Assembly: GCF_029873635.1 (NCBI RefSeq)
Contig: NC_080419.1
Coordinates: forward strand, 68,750,323-68,814,322
Reading direction: 5' to 3'
DNA length: 64,000 bases
Source: Malania oleifera
Lineage: Eukaryota > Streptophyta > Magnoliopsida > Santalales > Ximeniaceae
The translations under genes and the position numbers were made by a program. Shown in pieces: positions 1-12,243 of this stretch (positions within the stretch are counted from its first letter, which is position 1; every line of letters starts with the position of its first letter). The notes below the pieces were generated by a model. The model was not told the DNA's origin, made no database searches, and saw only the letters and a list, made by a program, of their open reading frames with translations.

Positions 1-787
1 GTTTGTCAAGATAAACTGGACATTGTGATTTATAGTGCCCTGGCTGTTTGCAATAACACTTGCTCTTGGGAATTTTCACTCCATCCCGTCGCCCACGCAC
101 TACTAGAGGAGCTCTTTGTGGTTTCTAAATCTTTTTCTACTTCTTTCGACCTAGAAGAAGAACCTTTCTTAGTCACAAGAGCAATAGTTGACTTCCTGAT
201 GAGGCCCTCAGCTGCTTGAAGCTCTTTCAGTAGTTCTGCCAATGAGTAAGAGAGCTCATTCATGTTATAGTTTAGGAAAAACTACTTGAAAGAGTCAGGC
301 AGCGACTGGAGAACAATATCGACCTTGGTTTCCCTATCGATTTCAGCTCCAAGGATCTTTAGCTCATTGAGAAGACCAATCATCTTCAGAATATGATCCC
401 TTACTGGGGACCCTTCTGCTATAGTAGTATTCATAGGTTCCTTCATTACAGTTTTCCTGGCAGCACGATTTTGATCCCCAAACATTTCTTTGACATTCTG
501 CATTATATCATAGGCAAAAGGCATAGACTGATGCTGATGTTGTAGAACATTCGACATAGATACCAAAATGTAACACCACACCATCTCATCAACCTTAATC
601 CACTTTCGGTAAGCCTAGGTTTCTTCATTGGTTGCCTCTTCACCAGGTTTCTATGGACATACCTCTACAAGCACCACTTGTGCTCCTCTATAGTCAGTAC
701 AATATCTAAGTTCATTTTACAGTCAATATAATTAGTTCCAACCAGTTTGTTTTCTTTGATAATAACAGTCAGAGGATTGAAAGCCAT
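1..787 (-). pseudogene. gag: Copia gag polyprotein fragment, broken
   Basis: The start codon is CAT on the plus strand at 785-787, giving MAFNPLTVIIKENKLVGTNY at the N-terminus. The reading shifts frame and meets stops, then is open again from 584 to 282 (segments such as MSNVLQHQHQS, ILKMIGLLNEL and VLQSLPDSF) and from 263 to 30 (MNELSYSLAELLKELQAAE). These are hallmarks of the Copia gag (UBN2/DUF4219-type) nucleocapsid precursor, which packages element RNA. The zinc knuckle and pol are not in the window. At least one stop separates the 282-584 and 30-263 blocks, so no full-length product is expected. Confidence 0.85.
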
Positions 788-1744
788 TTTAATCCTAAGA
801 ATCACATATTATAACAAAATATGATGAGCAATAATAAACTTTTAATTCAATTAAAAGAATATGGTTTCCTCTACCAATACTTTCTTTTAAAAGAATCTAT
901 TAGCAACCTACCATGAGTAGTATACCTTGATGGGAGGTTGTCTACTATTCAACATTTGTTTAAACAGGTGAGAACCTATTAATTTTACTATCTAGGCAAG
1001 TAACTATGCCAAGCAAAATTAAACTGTTGACTTAGCTTTGATCCTATAAACAATAGTAGTGACTCAGATGGTGAGGATACAATTATTCATAGCTAAGTGT
1101 ATACCATCACATAACACTCGACCTATTGTCCCGTAGTGAATCCCCAGATGGAGAGGTGACCCAAGACTAACAATTACTAGAGTTTATACTTGATGAATTT
1201 GTAATTAATTCCATTTGATAGGGAGGAAAATACTAATATCATCACATAAAATTAATTACTTCACCTATAAACTAGTGATGGAGACCATGAAATTCACATG
1301 TAATAAATTCCCTCATCCACTTAGTTATTTAATTCATGAGAGATACAAACACATGTTTAATATTCAAATAAATTTAATATTCTAATATTGGTAACTAAAT
1401 TACACGCAAAAAATAAAATTCCAAATTCCCTTAATATTTTTTTATAAAAACATTATATTATAACTTGGGAATTAATTTTATTCTCTAGTTGCACATGCAT
1501 AGACCAACATTGAAATTTTAAATTTTACATGCTAATGACATAACACAAGAACACAAACATGCCAAACAAGCATATATAAACAAGAAATATGATATAATAA
1601 ATATCTGGCTATTATGGTCAAGCAGCTTGTATCATATCACTGTGAATCCTTGTTTGCCATTATGTAGTGCTGGGGTTCAGAGGGGCCCCGAGGTAGTGCC
1701 CCCGACAGGGTTCAAGCTACCTAGTCAGGTCGCAAGGGTCCAGG

Positions 1745-1845
1745 TAAATTCAAATTCAAAAACAAATTTAAATTCAAATTCAAATTCAAAAACAAATTTA
1801 AATTCAAATTCAAACTCAAACTCAAATTCAAATTCAAATTCAAAA
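1745..1845. repeat. Degenerate AAATTC hexamer array
   Basis: About 16 tandem copies of AAATTC, with variants AAAAAC, AAATTT and AAACTC. The array lies inside the Copia leader. The variants occur in a repeated order, suggesting that a higher-order block was duplicated. Confidence 0.9.
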
Positions 1846-1931
1846 AAGGAACAAATAGTTGCATCACTGTTCAAGGGTTTTTCCTATTTTTCGCCATTGC
1901 TATGCACACGCCACAACAATGCCTCCTTCTC

Positions 1932-2135
1932 GGATGAAGCTACATTATGCCTCCATAATTGGAGTTCACATGCTATGAATCTTGTAATAAATAATCTCAA
2001 TCACAAAACATACATTTGTGTGATGAAGCTACATCAGATTACAAAATCCTATGCCTCCATAACCGGAATTCACATACTACGAATCTTGTAATAAACAATT
2101 GCAATCACAAAATATACATTCATGTGACCATAATT
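1932..2135. repeat. 104-bp tandem duplication in Copia leader
   Basis: The phrase TATGCCTCCATAA recurs at 1946 and 2050. It is followed both times by a near-identical stretch ending in a CACAAAAYATACATT-like segment. The copies differ at several bases, so the duplication is not recent. Confidence 0.8.
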
Positions 2136-2250
2136 TCCGGACAGAACGCTCAAAATAGATGTTAGTGCATACACACGTTCTACCCCAAGCATGCATTGAT
2201 TCGATTTTTGAAGAACACTGTATTATTATTCGTATACAGTATCAACCGAG

Positions 2251-2262
2251 GCTCTGATACCA
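2251..2262 (-). other. Primer-binding site (initiator tRNA-Met)
   Basis: The plus strand reads GCTCTGATACCA, which is TGGTATCAGAGC on the minus strand. This is the standard Copia primer-binding site complementary to initiator tRNA-Met. It lies two bases from the LTR end at 2265. Confidence 0.92.
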
Positions 2263-2264
2263 AT

Positions 2265-3514
2265 TGAAGGGACTTGAGGAATAGCCCTACAAATCATGCA
2301 ATCCCTAAGTACGTGATTAGGATTATGCCTGCGAGATCTATCTAGTTTGATCCCAAATCTGCAAGTACGAAAACGAGCTCTTGAAGATGACCAGGAATCT
2401 TCTACTGTATTCCTTGAACATGCCCGCTCCTGAGAGAGTAGGCTTATAAGCGGCTGTTAGGGTTTTCTTCTCTCATGAAAACATATGCCTCTGTGAGAGT
2501 TTTTTCGCCTCACCTAGTTGCTGAATGGAGCTTTTTTATGTAGGCTACAATAGGGACCTCTAGGCAAATATGACTAGGGCTTCTCACATAATTAATAATT
2601 CCTAATTCGACCCGAATTCATCCTTAATTATGTTAATTATAATTTATACCACTAAAGAATTATAATTGCACTCCCTGTCATATTCGAAATTAAATTTCAA
2701 GCTCCAATTATTAAATGCTTATTTATCTCCCCGCGTAAAGAATACAGATACTCATCTATTAAATTAAATTACTAACAATTTAATTAATTGACATATTAAT
2801 TCCTTGAGACCTTCCACTTAGCTTATTTGATGTGCCGGATTCAAAATCCATCTGCAGGGTTTGACACAATCAAAACTTATAAGCTTCCTCAAAGGGGTAT
2901 CATCAATCCCAATACCAAGACGTGGATTCCATCAATAATTAATGTTGACATACACATTATGTCATCACCCAACTCACTAGGTATTTTGACCCATAAAGAA
3001 TCTCACTCTTCTATGAATCAAAGTAATAAACATTATATGGACGTGTCTAATAATCATATCAAGATTAAGAGCATAAACACTCATAATAACCATGAGGTAT
3101 TAATTGTTTTATGTAGTCAATATAAAAACAATTACCTCAAGGCGGTCCTGTTCAATTCGCACAAAGTGTACTAGCACAAGGAGTTGGAATTGTATCATTT
3201 CCAATAGTCAAGACAGACCTATTAAAGCCTTGTGCTATAGTCCTACCAATGGTGCGTCCAATTTCATTTAAGATTGTGAACAATAAATTTATATTCTATC
3301 AGAACTGATGATCTAATCTTCTGTGTATAAGTCATACTCTACACACTAGATCACCTACTATATAGAATAAAAGACACACATGCATAATCATTAAATAAGT
3401 AATGTCAGGCAAACATTACTCACAAAGATTCTCATTAAAATGGAATAACTGAAGTTATTAATAAATACTAAAACTTATTACATAAAGCATGTCTTTAAGT
3501 ATAGATTCCTAACA
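2265..3514 (-). repeat. Copia 5' LTR (1250 bp)
   Basis: On the minus strand it begins TGTTAGGAATC at 3514 and ends ...TTCA at 2265, next to the primer site. A candidate TATA box (GTATAAATTA on the minus strand, around 2642-2650) would place the RNA start inside the LTR. The open frame on the plus strand at 2827-3174 has no recognisable domain and is considered chance. Confidence 0.85.
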
Positions 3515-3518
3515 AAAA

Positions 3519-4110
3519 GCACGGTGACAATGGTTGGTTTGTGACGAAAACATGCATATTCCATGTTTTGGGCACCTTGAACCCCAATTTTGACTTGTTT
3601 TGTAGGTAAAATGGTACAAACATGGGAACCATTGGCTCCTTTCATGTAGGTTTACTTCTTATGAGTCATTTTACTTATGAGTATTGTAGCAGTAGTCGAA
3701 TTGTGACAAAAAACATTCATATTTCACGTTTTGGGCACCTTGAACCCCATTTTTAACTATTTTTGTAGGTCATTAGGTTCAAACATGGGAACCATCTGCT
3801 CATTAAGCGTAGGTTTAGTTCTCATGGCTCATTTTACTTATGAGCACGGTGGCGGTAGTTGATTTGCGACAAAAACATGCATATTCCATGTTTTGGGCAC
3901 TTTGAACCCTGATTTTTACTTTTTTTTTTGTACGTCATATGGTACAAACATGGGAACCTTTGTCTCATTTAATGCAAGGTTAATTCCCATGGGTCATTTT
4001 GCTTATGTGTATGGTGGTGGTAGTTGGTTTGTGATAAAGACATGCATATGTCATGCGTTTTGGGCACTTGGAATTGCATTTTTTCCTTGTTTTGTAGGTA
4101 CTACGGTTCA
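3519..4110. repeat. Tandem repeat, ~164-bp unit, about 3.6 copies
   Basis: The phrase CATGTTTTGGGCAC (with variants CACG and CATGCG) recurs near 3562, 3725, 3887 and 4052, a period of 162-165 bp. Each unit also has GGTACAAACATGGGAACC-like and ACTTATGAGYAYGGTRG-like segments. The copies are diverged by roughly a tenth or more by eye. The array directly abuts the Copia LTR. It looks like a short satellite or the internal repeat of an unrecognised element. The open frame at 3893-4180 is read-through of the last unit. Confidence 0.85.
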
Positions 4111-4659
4111 ATATCTTATTTGCATGATTGAAACTTTAAACTACATTGCGAAAGTAAATCATATCATTTCTAGAAATTAGATGATTTCACTAGGTGCATG
4201 ATATGACATAACAAACATATATGAATTCTGACCATCTTCATCCAACATGCAAATATGAACTCTCCATTTGGATAAATATTCTTATTGTTATTGTTATTTT
4301 TTTAATTGTTTTGTTGGGCAAGGAAGGAAATAAATTGTAGTGTATTTTTTTGATACACAATTTAATGCTTTTGTTTTTGGTATAACGAAAATCTTGAGAA
4401 TAAATCACAGAATCCAATTTAATGCTATGTTTAAATTAAAAATAAAAATATTGTTATGTGAATTCCTACAAAAACTGGATCTATTAATTCATTGCATATG
4501 CAAAACATATAATAAAATATGAAAATATAACTACATAATTACATTGTGTAATTTAGAACAACCCAATTTCAAAACTCCCCACACAAATTTTCCTACTGCA
4601 TACACCCAAGAATCTACATCAAATATATATTTTTCTTCTTTTGATCATTAAAATAAAAA
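4111..4659. other. AT-rich spacer, nothing recognised
   Basis: Very AT-rich sequence with homopolymer T and A runs. No coding, repeat or RNA feature could be supported. Confidence 0.6.
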
Positions 4660-5049
4660 CACTACCAAAAAAATGAGTGCAAGTCTTAAGAGTTTGAATC
4701 AAACAATAACACATTGGAGAGAATTCTCTAATAAGAAAATATAGACACACAAACACATACACAACTAAGAAGCTAGATCAAGAAACTAACTAAGAAGCCA
4801 GATCAAGAAACTAACGATGTGAGCTAACATTAACCCTAAGACTATCATTTTGATATTTATAAACGATATTTCAAGAAACTTCTCGAGTGAGATTAAATTC
4901 TATTCCATGATTTTTTTTTTTTTGGAATTAGTTGACTTTTTCACACTAAATAAATTCTATCAAATTAAGGGATTTCACATCATTTATTGAATTTTTGATG
5001 AAAAAAAAGAAAGTCATAGCCATTATACCCACATCTGGTAACACAATTT

Positions 5050-6872
5050 TGTATTGAATACACCTTCTAATGAGAGGAGAAGACACCTGCATCATCTGGA
5101 CGAGATTGGCGCACAATTTGTTCCATCTGCACTCTCGAGTTCTTCATGGCTTCCATCTTCGCTTTCTAGGTGGACATCTCTTCTTTCATCTGCCAGTTCT
5201 CCACTCCCCAGGTGGACACCTGTTCTTTCAGCTGCTAGTTCTTCGATCCTTAGGTGGACACCTGTTTTTTTAGCTGCTCATTCTCTTATCCCCTGGTAGA
5301 CACCTATTCTTTCAACTATTAGTTCCCCATTTCCATCATCTGCATTCGAAGAACCATCTCCTCCGCTTAAGACTTGGTGGCTCGATGCACTTAGTCAAGC
5401 TCAACACAAGACGCCGCACTCGAAGAAGATGACTATGTTGGGGCAATGTATCCACTGCCTAGACCATTCAACCAGCCCCCCTGCGTGTTCCCCAAGCACC
5501 TGAGTGTAGATCTCATCATCCATCATTCGCTAACTCCCCTCTAGAATCGGTGCATTCCTCAAATCGACCATCCTCACCTATCTTTAGTCATGAAAATATA
5601 GAAAATGAAGAAATAAGAATAAGACTTTGAAGTTTTAAATAAAATAATAAACTAAATAATATATTTGACTTACATGTTTGCTCTGCACACCTTGGCACCG
5701 CTCCTCTGATAGCCTCTAACGTGTTCTCTGATAAAGATCTGGCCTCGGCTCTAGTTCGCCAGTGACGGGATCACGCTACATTATCATATAAAACTTCATT
5801 AATATGAATTTGGAAGTGTAAACATAAATAGCACTTGTCATGTAATGCTCAGAATATAGCAATTACCTTTTGATGATTAACGAATAAATTTGACCCACCA
5901 TAATGCGTTGAATCTAGTTTTTTGCGGTTCGCATCATTTTTTGTACAAATATCCTACAAAGAAGATGTAATGACTTTTTAATAATTAGCCACATCAATAT
6001 GAAAAAAATAGTTATAATAATACGAACACATCACCTGATAGCTAGGGTCGCGAAAATGGCAACACACCACCTCCCAATCCTCTAGGGAGATCCTATCGTA
6101 TGGATGTGCTTCACCCTAATCTCCCATCTTCCTAAAATGGTTGCACATTTTAGTGTGATAGCTCTTGAACCGAGTGCATAGTTGCACGTTCACTGGCTTT
6201 TTGACATGGTCAACAGTGAAAATTTCCATATCAAACTCTTCTTGTATATGAAATACGCATAGAATGTTAGATAGTTAATTGTGTAGTATTAAAAGTAAAA
6301 GAAATGGTTTAGGGTTACTTACCAAGATGCGCTCATAGAGAACCAAGCACTAAGCCTCTGTCACTTGTGGCTAGGTGAAGTAGGTGACTGAAGCATATTA
6401 TTGGCATATAATGCCAAGCTCCCATGTCCAAGCTAAGCACCAATCGTCACGTAGGGTCGTGTAGCGTAGAGGAATGTCGATCCGGATCCACTGCCCAGTC
6501 CTCTTTAGGTGCTTTTTGAGCACCATGTTCTTCGCTGCACCATGGCCTAGCCTCTTCATCTATGTTGCAGATGTCGATGAAGAAAGAAAAGTTAAAGAAT
6601 AATACCGTAATCATACACGTGTATGACCATCAATATATTATTCTAAATCAAATACTCTTAACCTTACCAACACTGCTCATTATGGTGGCCAACTCACCCT
6701 GGGTCTAATCCCCAACTGATGGATCCACCTTAGGCTAGGGTCCTAGGGGCTTAGACGGTGCCGCATCAAGACTAACGTCCTTCATCAGTCTCGAGGATTA
6801 CCCATCATCATCGCGGGATGACTTCATGGAGAGCCTAGACTGAACTAAGTGACGACAATCTCTTGGTGCCAT
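5050..6872 (-). pseudogene. TNPA-like protein of CACTA element (Transposase_24, Ptta/En/Spm family)
   Basis: On the minus strand the gene opens at 6872 with MAPRDCRHLVQSRLS. Recognisable family segments follow in order: FKSYHTKMCNHFRKMG with YDRISLEDWEVVCCHF near 6170-6060, then ICTKNDANRKKLDSTHYGGS near 5945-5890, then DPVTGELEPRPDLY near 5775-5735, and GLGSGYIAPT near 5470-5440. A repetitive Glu/Met/Gln-rich tail encoded by a ~50-bp tandem repeat lies at 5160-5330. TNPA-like proteins bind the subterminal repeats of CACTA elements. The gene has introns and several stops and shifts, so exact exons cannot be given. Open frames at 5054-5299 and 5070-5273 on the plus strand are shadows of the tail repeat. 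Confidence 0.78.
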
Positions 6873-6989
6873 ATTTGCAAAATAATACACAAGTAAATAT
6901 AAGAAGATTGGATAGTAAAAGGATGCATAGTAAATATATATTCAGTTATTTACACATGTCATATACATGGTGACAACATAACATGCTTA

Positions 6990-9900
6990 CCCCCTATACA
7001 TCCTCAATATTGGTATCATCCTCACTTTCTAGTATGTCTTCCTCCTCACTATACTACCCAACCATATTTTCATCATTGTCAATGAAGTCAATGTGTACAA
7101 AAGGTTCAATTCCAATGTCAGCAGTCCTTACATGTTTTGCCGCGACACCCACCCTATTCGATGGTATAGGATTAGCTCCTTCCTCAACAACATTGAAAGC
7201 AGATTGCATTGCTGCATTGATAGATGACTCATCTTCTTGGAAAGCATCCTTACTAACACTCTTCTCCCCATCTGCAACTTCTATAATATCATAAAAACTT
7301 TGGAGAACAATTTTTTTTTAGCCACATGCCATTCACCCTTCAATTTTGTATCTTTAAGGTAGAATACTTGTTCTACCTGCGTCGCTAGCACAAAAGGGTC
7401 ATTTTGATACCATGTCTAGCAAAAATTGATACTAGTAAAGTTGGCATCCATGTTTATCCCACTCTTTTTATTGCTAATGTACCATCAGGTACACTTGAAC
7501 ATGTGGACGAGTCTATTGGCTCTATAATGAAGCTCTATAATGTCATCCAAGACACCAAAGCAGTCAATTTCCTCATCTCCTTTTTGTATCTAGTACCATA
7601 ATCCCACAATGTTGGGTTCTTCTATGCAGTTCAAGGGATCGTATGAAATCATAAGCCGTTGACAATGCAACCACTGTAGCTGTTAACTCGTTGATCGGGG
7701 CCATATGCCAACGCATACAAATATTTACTTGTCATTGGTTCTTTATTATAATACATGACTTTAATCTATTAATTAAAAAGGAGTTTAGATGAGTAAACCG
7801 TCTATTTTGAAAATTTTGACGTTGCTTCAAACTCACATAAAATTTGCTACTTACACAGCTCCCAAACCAATTGACAAATTCCTTCTTATGTCTTTCGTCA
7901 ACATTCCTTTCATTTTGGGCAAGAATTTCAGCTTTATGTTCACTATATGCAACAATAGTACATGTTAATGTCAAGTATATATACATACATACATGCATAC
8001 ATATATATATATATATATATGCATATGTAAATACAATGCAAAGTAAGGAGTTTGGAATCACATCCTCGATATATGGAATAGTTTCATCACAATTATTGAG
8101 GACATAAAAATGCACCTTTCGTTGGTCATCCATATCAATGAAATCGTAAACCCGTGCACCGAATGACCGAACATTTCCTCGAAATATAGAGCTTTTGGGC
8201 TCTTCATCTTCGGCATTAGCATGAATGTATGCATTTCGCTCCTCACAAGTGAACCTTGTGTCAATATCATGTAGATACATTGAGCAAAATAGAAAACATT
8301 CACTGTCAATATATGCCTCAATGATTGAACCTTCCTTTCGTGCCTTATTGCGCACATACTCCTTCAAAGTGGACAAGAACCTGTGCATTTTACATAGCTT
8401 TAGTGACTTTCTATGTACAAAGAAAGTGAGGAAATCACGTGACCATTGTAGAAGGACTTTATTATTTACCTCTCAATAGGATACATCCAGCAATATTGCA
8501 CCGATTCTCCAATTATGACCCCCCTTAGTAAATGGACGGCTAGGTGGACCATCACATCGAAGAATGTTGACAGAAACATTTTCTCTAGTTTGCATAGTAT
8601 GATCACGATGTTCTCCTCTAACCGTTCAACTACATTTACTCTTAATTTCTTGGAGCACAACTATCGGAAGAAGATCCCAAGCTCAATTAGCACTGAGCAA
8701 ACATCTTCAGTCAAGTGTCCACAAAGGAAAATGGGTAGAACCTGTTATAGAAGGACGTGATAGTCATGACTTTTCATTCCTAACATCTTCCCTTCCTTCA
8801 TGATTATGCATCGAGCTATGTTCGATGCATATCCATTCGGGAACTTCATTGATTTCAACCATTCCAAGAAATTATTCTTCTTATCCTTCTAATATGTGTA
8901 ATAGGCTGATGGCATGAAAAGTTTGTTCCCATCACGAATCAAATGCAACTCATGTCATATTTTCATATTTTCTATATATCAGCGAGTATTTGCGTTGTCC
9001 TTTGTCTTCCTATTTATATCCAATAATGTACAAATGAAATTCTCACAAATGTTCTCAATGTGCATAACATCCAAGTTGTGGCATAGTGGAATATCTTTTT
9101 AGTATGGCAACTCAAAGAAGATGCTTATCTTTGTCCAATTGAACTCCCATTAGACACGTTTCCTTTTTCTACTACTTGGTGGTTTCCCAAATTTCATCTC
9201 TAATCAACCTAAGATGGTTTATTATCTCTTCCTCACTTAGTTGGTTTGGCCGTAAGCTTTGTTCAAGTTTTCCATTAAAGCTTCTAACGCCACGAGTCCT
9301 CCAAGGATGTCTAGGTTGTAAAAAATGACGATGACACATAAAGCATAACTTGTGTTCATGTTTTAAGGATAAGGACCTAGCATCCTTATTACACATTGGG
9401 CATGCTAAGTAACCTTTTGTGCTCCACCCTGATAAGTTTCCGTAAGAGGGGAAATCATTAATTGTCCACAACAGTGTAGCATGCATCCAAAATGTTGTCC
9501 CGGTTTTCACATCGAATGTCTCCACTCCTTTTTCTCATAGTTCTTTCAACTCATCGATTAATAGCTACAGGTAAACATCAATATCATTACCAGGTGCCCT
9601 CTGTTTGGGAATAAGTAGAGACATATAAATAAAGGGTTCTTTCATACATCACCATGGCGGCATATTGTATGGCATCACCATAACTGGCCACATGCTATAT
9701 GGGTTGTTCATGTTATTGAAAGGATTGAACCCATCTGAAGCAGGGCCAATTCTGATGTTGCGAGGATCATTAGCAAATCACTAATTTATTTTATCAAACT
9801 CAGCCCAAGCTTCCAAGTTTGCTAGATGGCTAAGAGTGTTTTTCTCTTGAAGACATTTCTCTTTATGTCATCTCATATCTGTAGTAGTCTTTCTGCATAT

Positions 9901-10763
9901 GTACAATCGTTGCAGCCATGATATTAATGGACAATATCACAAAACTTTTTGGGAGATCTTTTTACCCTTCTTATGATTAGTTTTATACCTCAGTTCACCA
10001 CATTCTAGGCACTCGTTCGCATTTTCAAGTTCACCATAAAAGAGTGCACAATCATACCTACACGCATGTATTGGAGTGTAACCGAGACCCAGTTCATGCA
10101 TGTATGTCTTCGCCTCATAAAAGGACTTCGAAAGTGTTTCACCATTAAGCAGTTCCACCTTAATGAGGTTTAAATGCATGTTGAATGCGCTCTAAGATAA
10201 CCCATGCATTGTCCTTGCATGAAGAAACTTAATCAGGAACTCCAATTTTGAGAACTTTGTACAGTTTGGATATAGGGGCACCAATGCATCCTTCACGAGA
10301 TTAGAAAATAGTTGACCAAGTTGATTTAATGTACTAGAGTTGTAAGGTATGGTACCTACTAAAGTAGATTCATCACCACTATGCGACACACTGACATCGT
10401 CCGTATCCAATCCAATCCCCCTTTGCAAGTCACTTAACATTTTGATTAACTCATCCAAACATGTATCACCACCTACTATATTTGCCCCTTATCTTCATCT
10501 TTATCATCATCGCTTTGAATTGCATAATCTTCACCGTGGAGCACCTATGTTGTGTACCTTTTCTCCATTCCAAATTCTAATAGATGTGTATGAACCAAAT
10601 CAATGTGTTTGAATGTTATGTTTTGACATTTCTTGCAAGGACACCTTATTCTACTAGTTTTGTCTGCACGACGATGCGCAAACTCTATGAAATCATGTAC
10701 CCCTTTCACGTATTCTGAAAAAAATCTACCCCGAGCATTCATCCAACTCTTATCTATGTTCAT
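6990..10763 (-). pseudogene. TNP2-like CACTA transposase, broken
   Basis: The order on the minus strand is as follows. A transposase-associated domain (10763-10545) starts MNIDKSWMNARGRFFSEYV and has the metal-binding CPCKKCQN. Next is a linker (10458-10192). The core Transposase_21 region spans 10179-~8750, with segments CRYDCALFYGELEN, CLECGELRYK, ASDGFNPFNNMNNPYSMWP, GYLACPMCNKD and HRHFLQPRHPWR. A DUF4218-type segment (8650-8200) has FFDVMVHLAVHLLRG and ECFLFCSMYLHDIDTRF. A C-terminal DUF4216-type segment (7600-7330) includes GINMDANFTSINF and DPFVLATQVEQVFYLKDTKL. TNP2 proteins cut and join the element ends. Frameshifts and stops interrupt it throughout. A microsatellite-bearing insertion or intron lies near 7938-8066. 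Confidence 0.85.
7976..8030. repeat. TA/CATA microsatellite
   Basis: Mixed ATAC, ATGC and AT repeats inside the TNP2 pseudogene, interrupting the conserved region just upstream of the NERNVDERHKKEF segment. Confidence 0.9.
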
Positions 10764-11379
10764 TAATTATCCTATAACATGTTCAAGTAAATGGTGTTGA
10801 TTACATTCTCATAATGTCTATGACACATGCATAGTGAATCCTAAAATCAACCACCTTCTGTATAAAGAGTACGGATCCTATCCCATTCAGGAATGTTGCA
10901 TTTATATTGCAGTCAATTGCTCATATTCCTTCGTCATAGTCATTCTAAATTTCAGCAGCATCTCCCCATGGCTCTCCAAGTACACGAGATAGGGAAGGTG
11001 AACATGTTGCTAGTTTTCCATCACTAACAAATTGTCACAATACCCCACTATGCACCCAAAGAACACAAGTAGAGATGCGCTCGAAATATATAATGACAAT
11101 AAACAAAGCGTGAATGATGAAAACAATGTAAATACAACTTCCTAAACTATCCACATTGGACAATACAAGAATGGTTGAAATACAAACATCACTAATCGTA
11201 AATGAAACAAATAATTAACATGCTCAATTGATTATTTGTCTACATAGTATGACTAATAATAAATTGAATTTTAAAAATTGATTTGTATCACATGTACGAT
11301 GAGGCATGAATGTATAGTAATCATTCTTGAATGGGTCTAAGCTTCAATGAACACATGAAATGCAGTTCTCAATTTGTTC

Positions 11380-11616
11380 AATTAACCGACATGCAACATC
11401 CTACACAACTAAGCAGCATGCATTTCATAATTTTTGCATCAAGCATGCAGATGCTTTCAACTCAACTAGCATACAACATCCTAGTTAACTAAGCAACATG
11501 CATTTCACAATTTTTGCACCAAGCATGCAGATGCTTTCAACTCAACCAACAAGCAATATCCTAGTCATCTATCCAGCATGCAATTCTCATATTTTGCATC
11601 AAGCATGTAGATGCTC
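11380..11616. repeat. 80-bp tandem repeat, about 2.9 copies
   Basis: AAGCATGCAGATGCTTTCAA begins at 11441 and 11521, and a shortened variant (AAGCATGTAGATGCTC) at 11601, exactly 80 bp apart. Each copy also contains a phrase like CAACATCCTA and an AGCATGCATTTCA-like phrase. Confidence 0.9.
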
Positions 11617-12191
11617 AATTGTAGAAGTCAATTTCACTCTTTTAATATGGATTTAGATTAAATTAAATGACTTAAAATTTTATTTATTTAAATTTTTGCA
11701 AATCTAAAAATATTCAAACTTCCAGAACATGGTAAGAGTGAAAGTTCAATATGGGGGTTCATGCCTTAGATTTTAGGTATAGAATTGTGCAAGTATGATA
11801 AAATTTTGCAAGTCAAAATTTAGGGGTTCAATTACATGTAATTTAGGTATAGAATTAGATGCTTACATTTTCCAATATAATCCAGCACTTCTAACATTGA
11901 AGTTCTAATTAAAAATCCTAATTGTTGTTAGTTGTAATTGAAAGTCTTAGATTCTAATCTTATGAGTCGTTTTTGGGTAAGGGATCGATTATCTTCTTTT
12001 TTGTTTTATTTTTTATTTAAAAAAAAAAAAAGAGATTCTCCTATATTCGTCCTGATAAGAACATGTTCATAACCATATACCCAAGTAAGTTAACTAACTT
12101 GAATCCTTCATAAGTTACTCAAGTTATTCATATTTTAAAATGTAATTAAATAGCTTGACTTGAATTTTTTGCTTAATAGTATGGGTTTTAA

Positions 12192-12194
<3 letters not shown>

Positions 12195-12238
<44 letters not shown>
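12195..12238. repeat. (AT)n microsatellite, 44 bp
   Basis: Uninterrupted alternating A and T, about 22 dinucleotide units. Confidence 0.97.

Positions 12239-12243
<5 letters not shown>

Larger units (their letters stand above)
788..2250 (-). other. Copia untranslated leader between PBS and gag
   Basis: This 1.46-kb AT-rich stretch lies between the primer site and the gag start, and I see no coding potential in it. It contains a hexamer array (1745-1845) and a 104-bp tandem duplication (1932-2135). An open frame at 1627-2091 on the plus strand is only the translation of the hexamer array (Asn-Ser repeats). Confidence 0.7.
1..3514 (-). mobile_element. Copia LTR retrotransposon, 5' part, cut by window edge
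   Basis: Read on the minus strand, the element starts at an LTR (3514 down to 2265), then a primer-binding site, a leader of about 1.46 kb and the start of gag at 787. Everything after the first part of gag lies beyond base 1. The LTR starts TGTTAGGAATC and ends CCCTTCA, so it has TG...CA termini. The five bases after it on the plus strand are AAAAG (3515-3519), but their partner would be outside the window. The gag is of the Copia type common in woody plants and carries stops, so this is a decayed copy. Confidence 0.88.

Noticed and set aside
1627..2091. 154-residue frame with Asn-Ser repeats as a possible protein.
   Set aside because: It is the translation of an AAATTC hexamer array in a retrotransposon leader.
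3519..4110. CRISPR-like array.
   Set aside because: The units are about 164 bp with no constant short repeat and unique spacers, in a plant nuclear context.
4660..4677. Firm left terminus of the CACTA element at CACTACCAAAAAAATGAG.
   Set aside because: It does not match the right terminus well, lacks subterminal repeats and has no target duplication. It is kept only as a tentative boundary.
6983..7294. 103-residue Ser-rich plus-strand frame.
   Set aside because: It is antisense to the C-terminal tail of the TNP2-like pseudogene, whose minus-strand reading matches the family.
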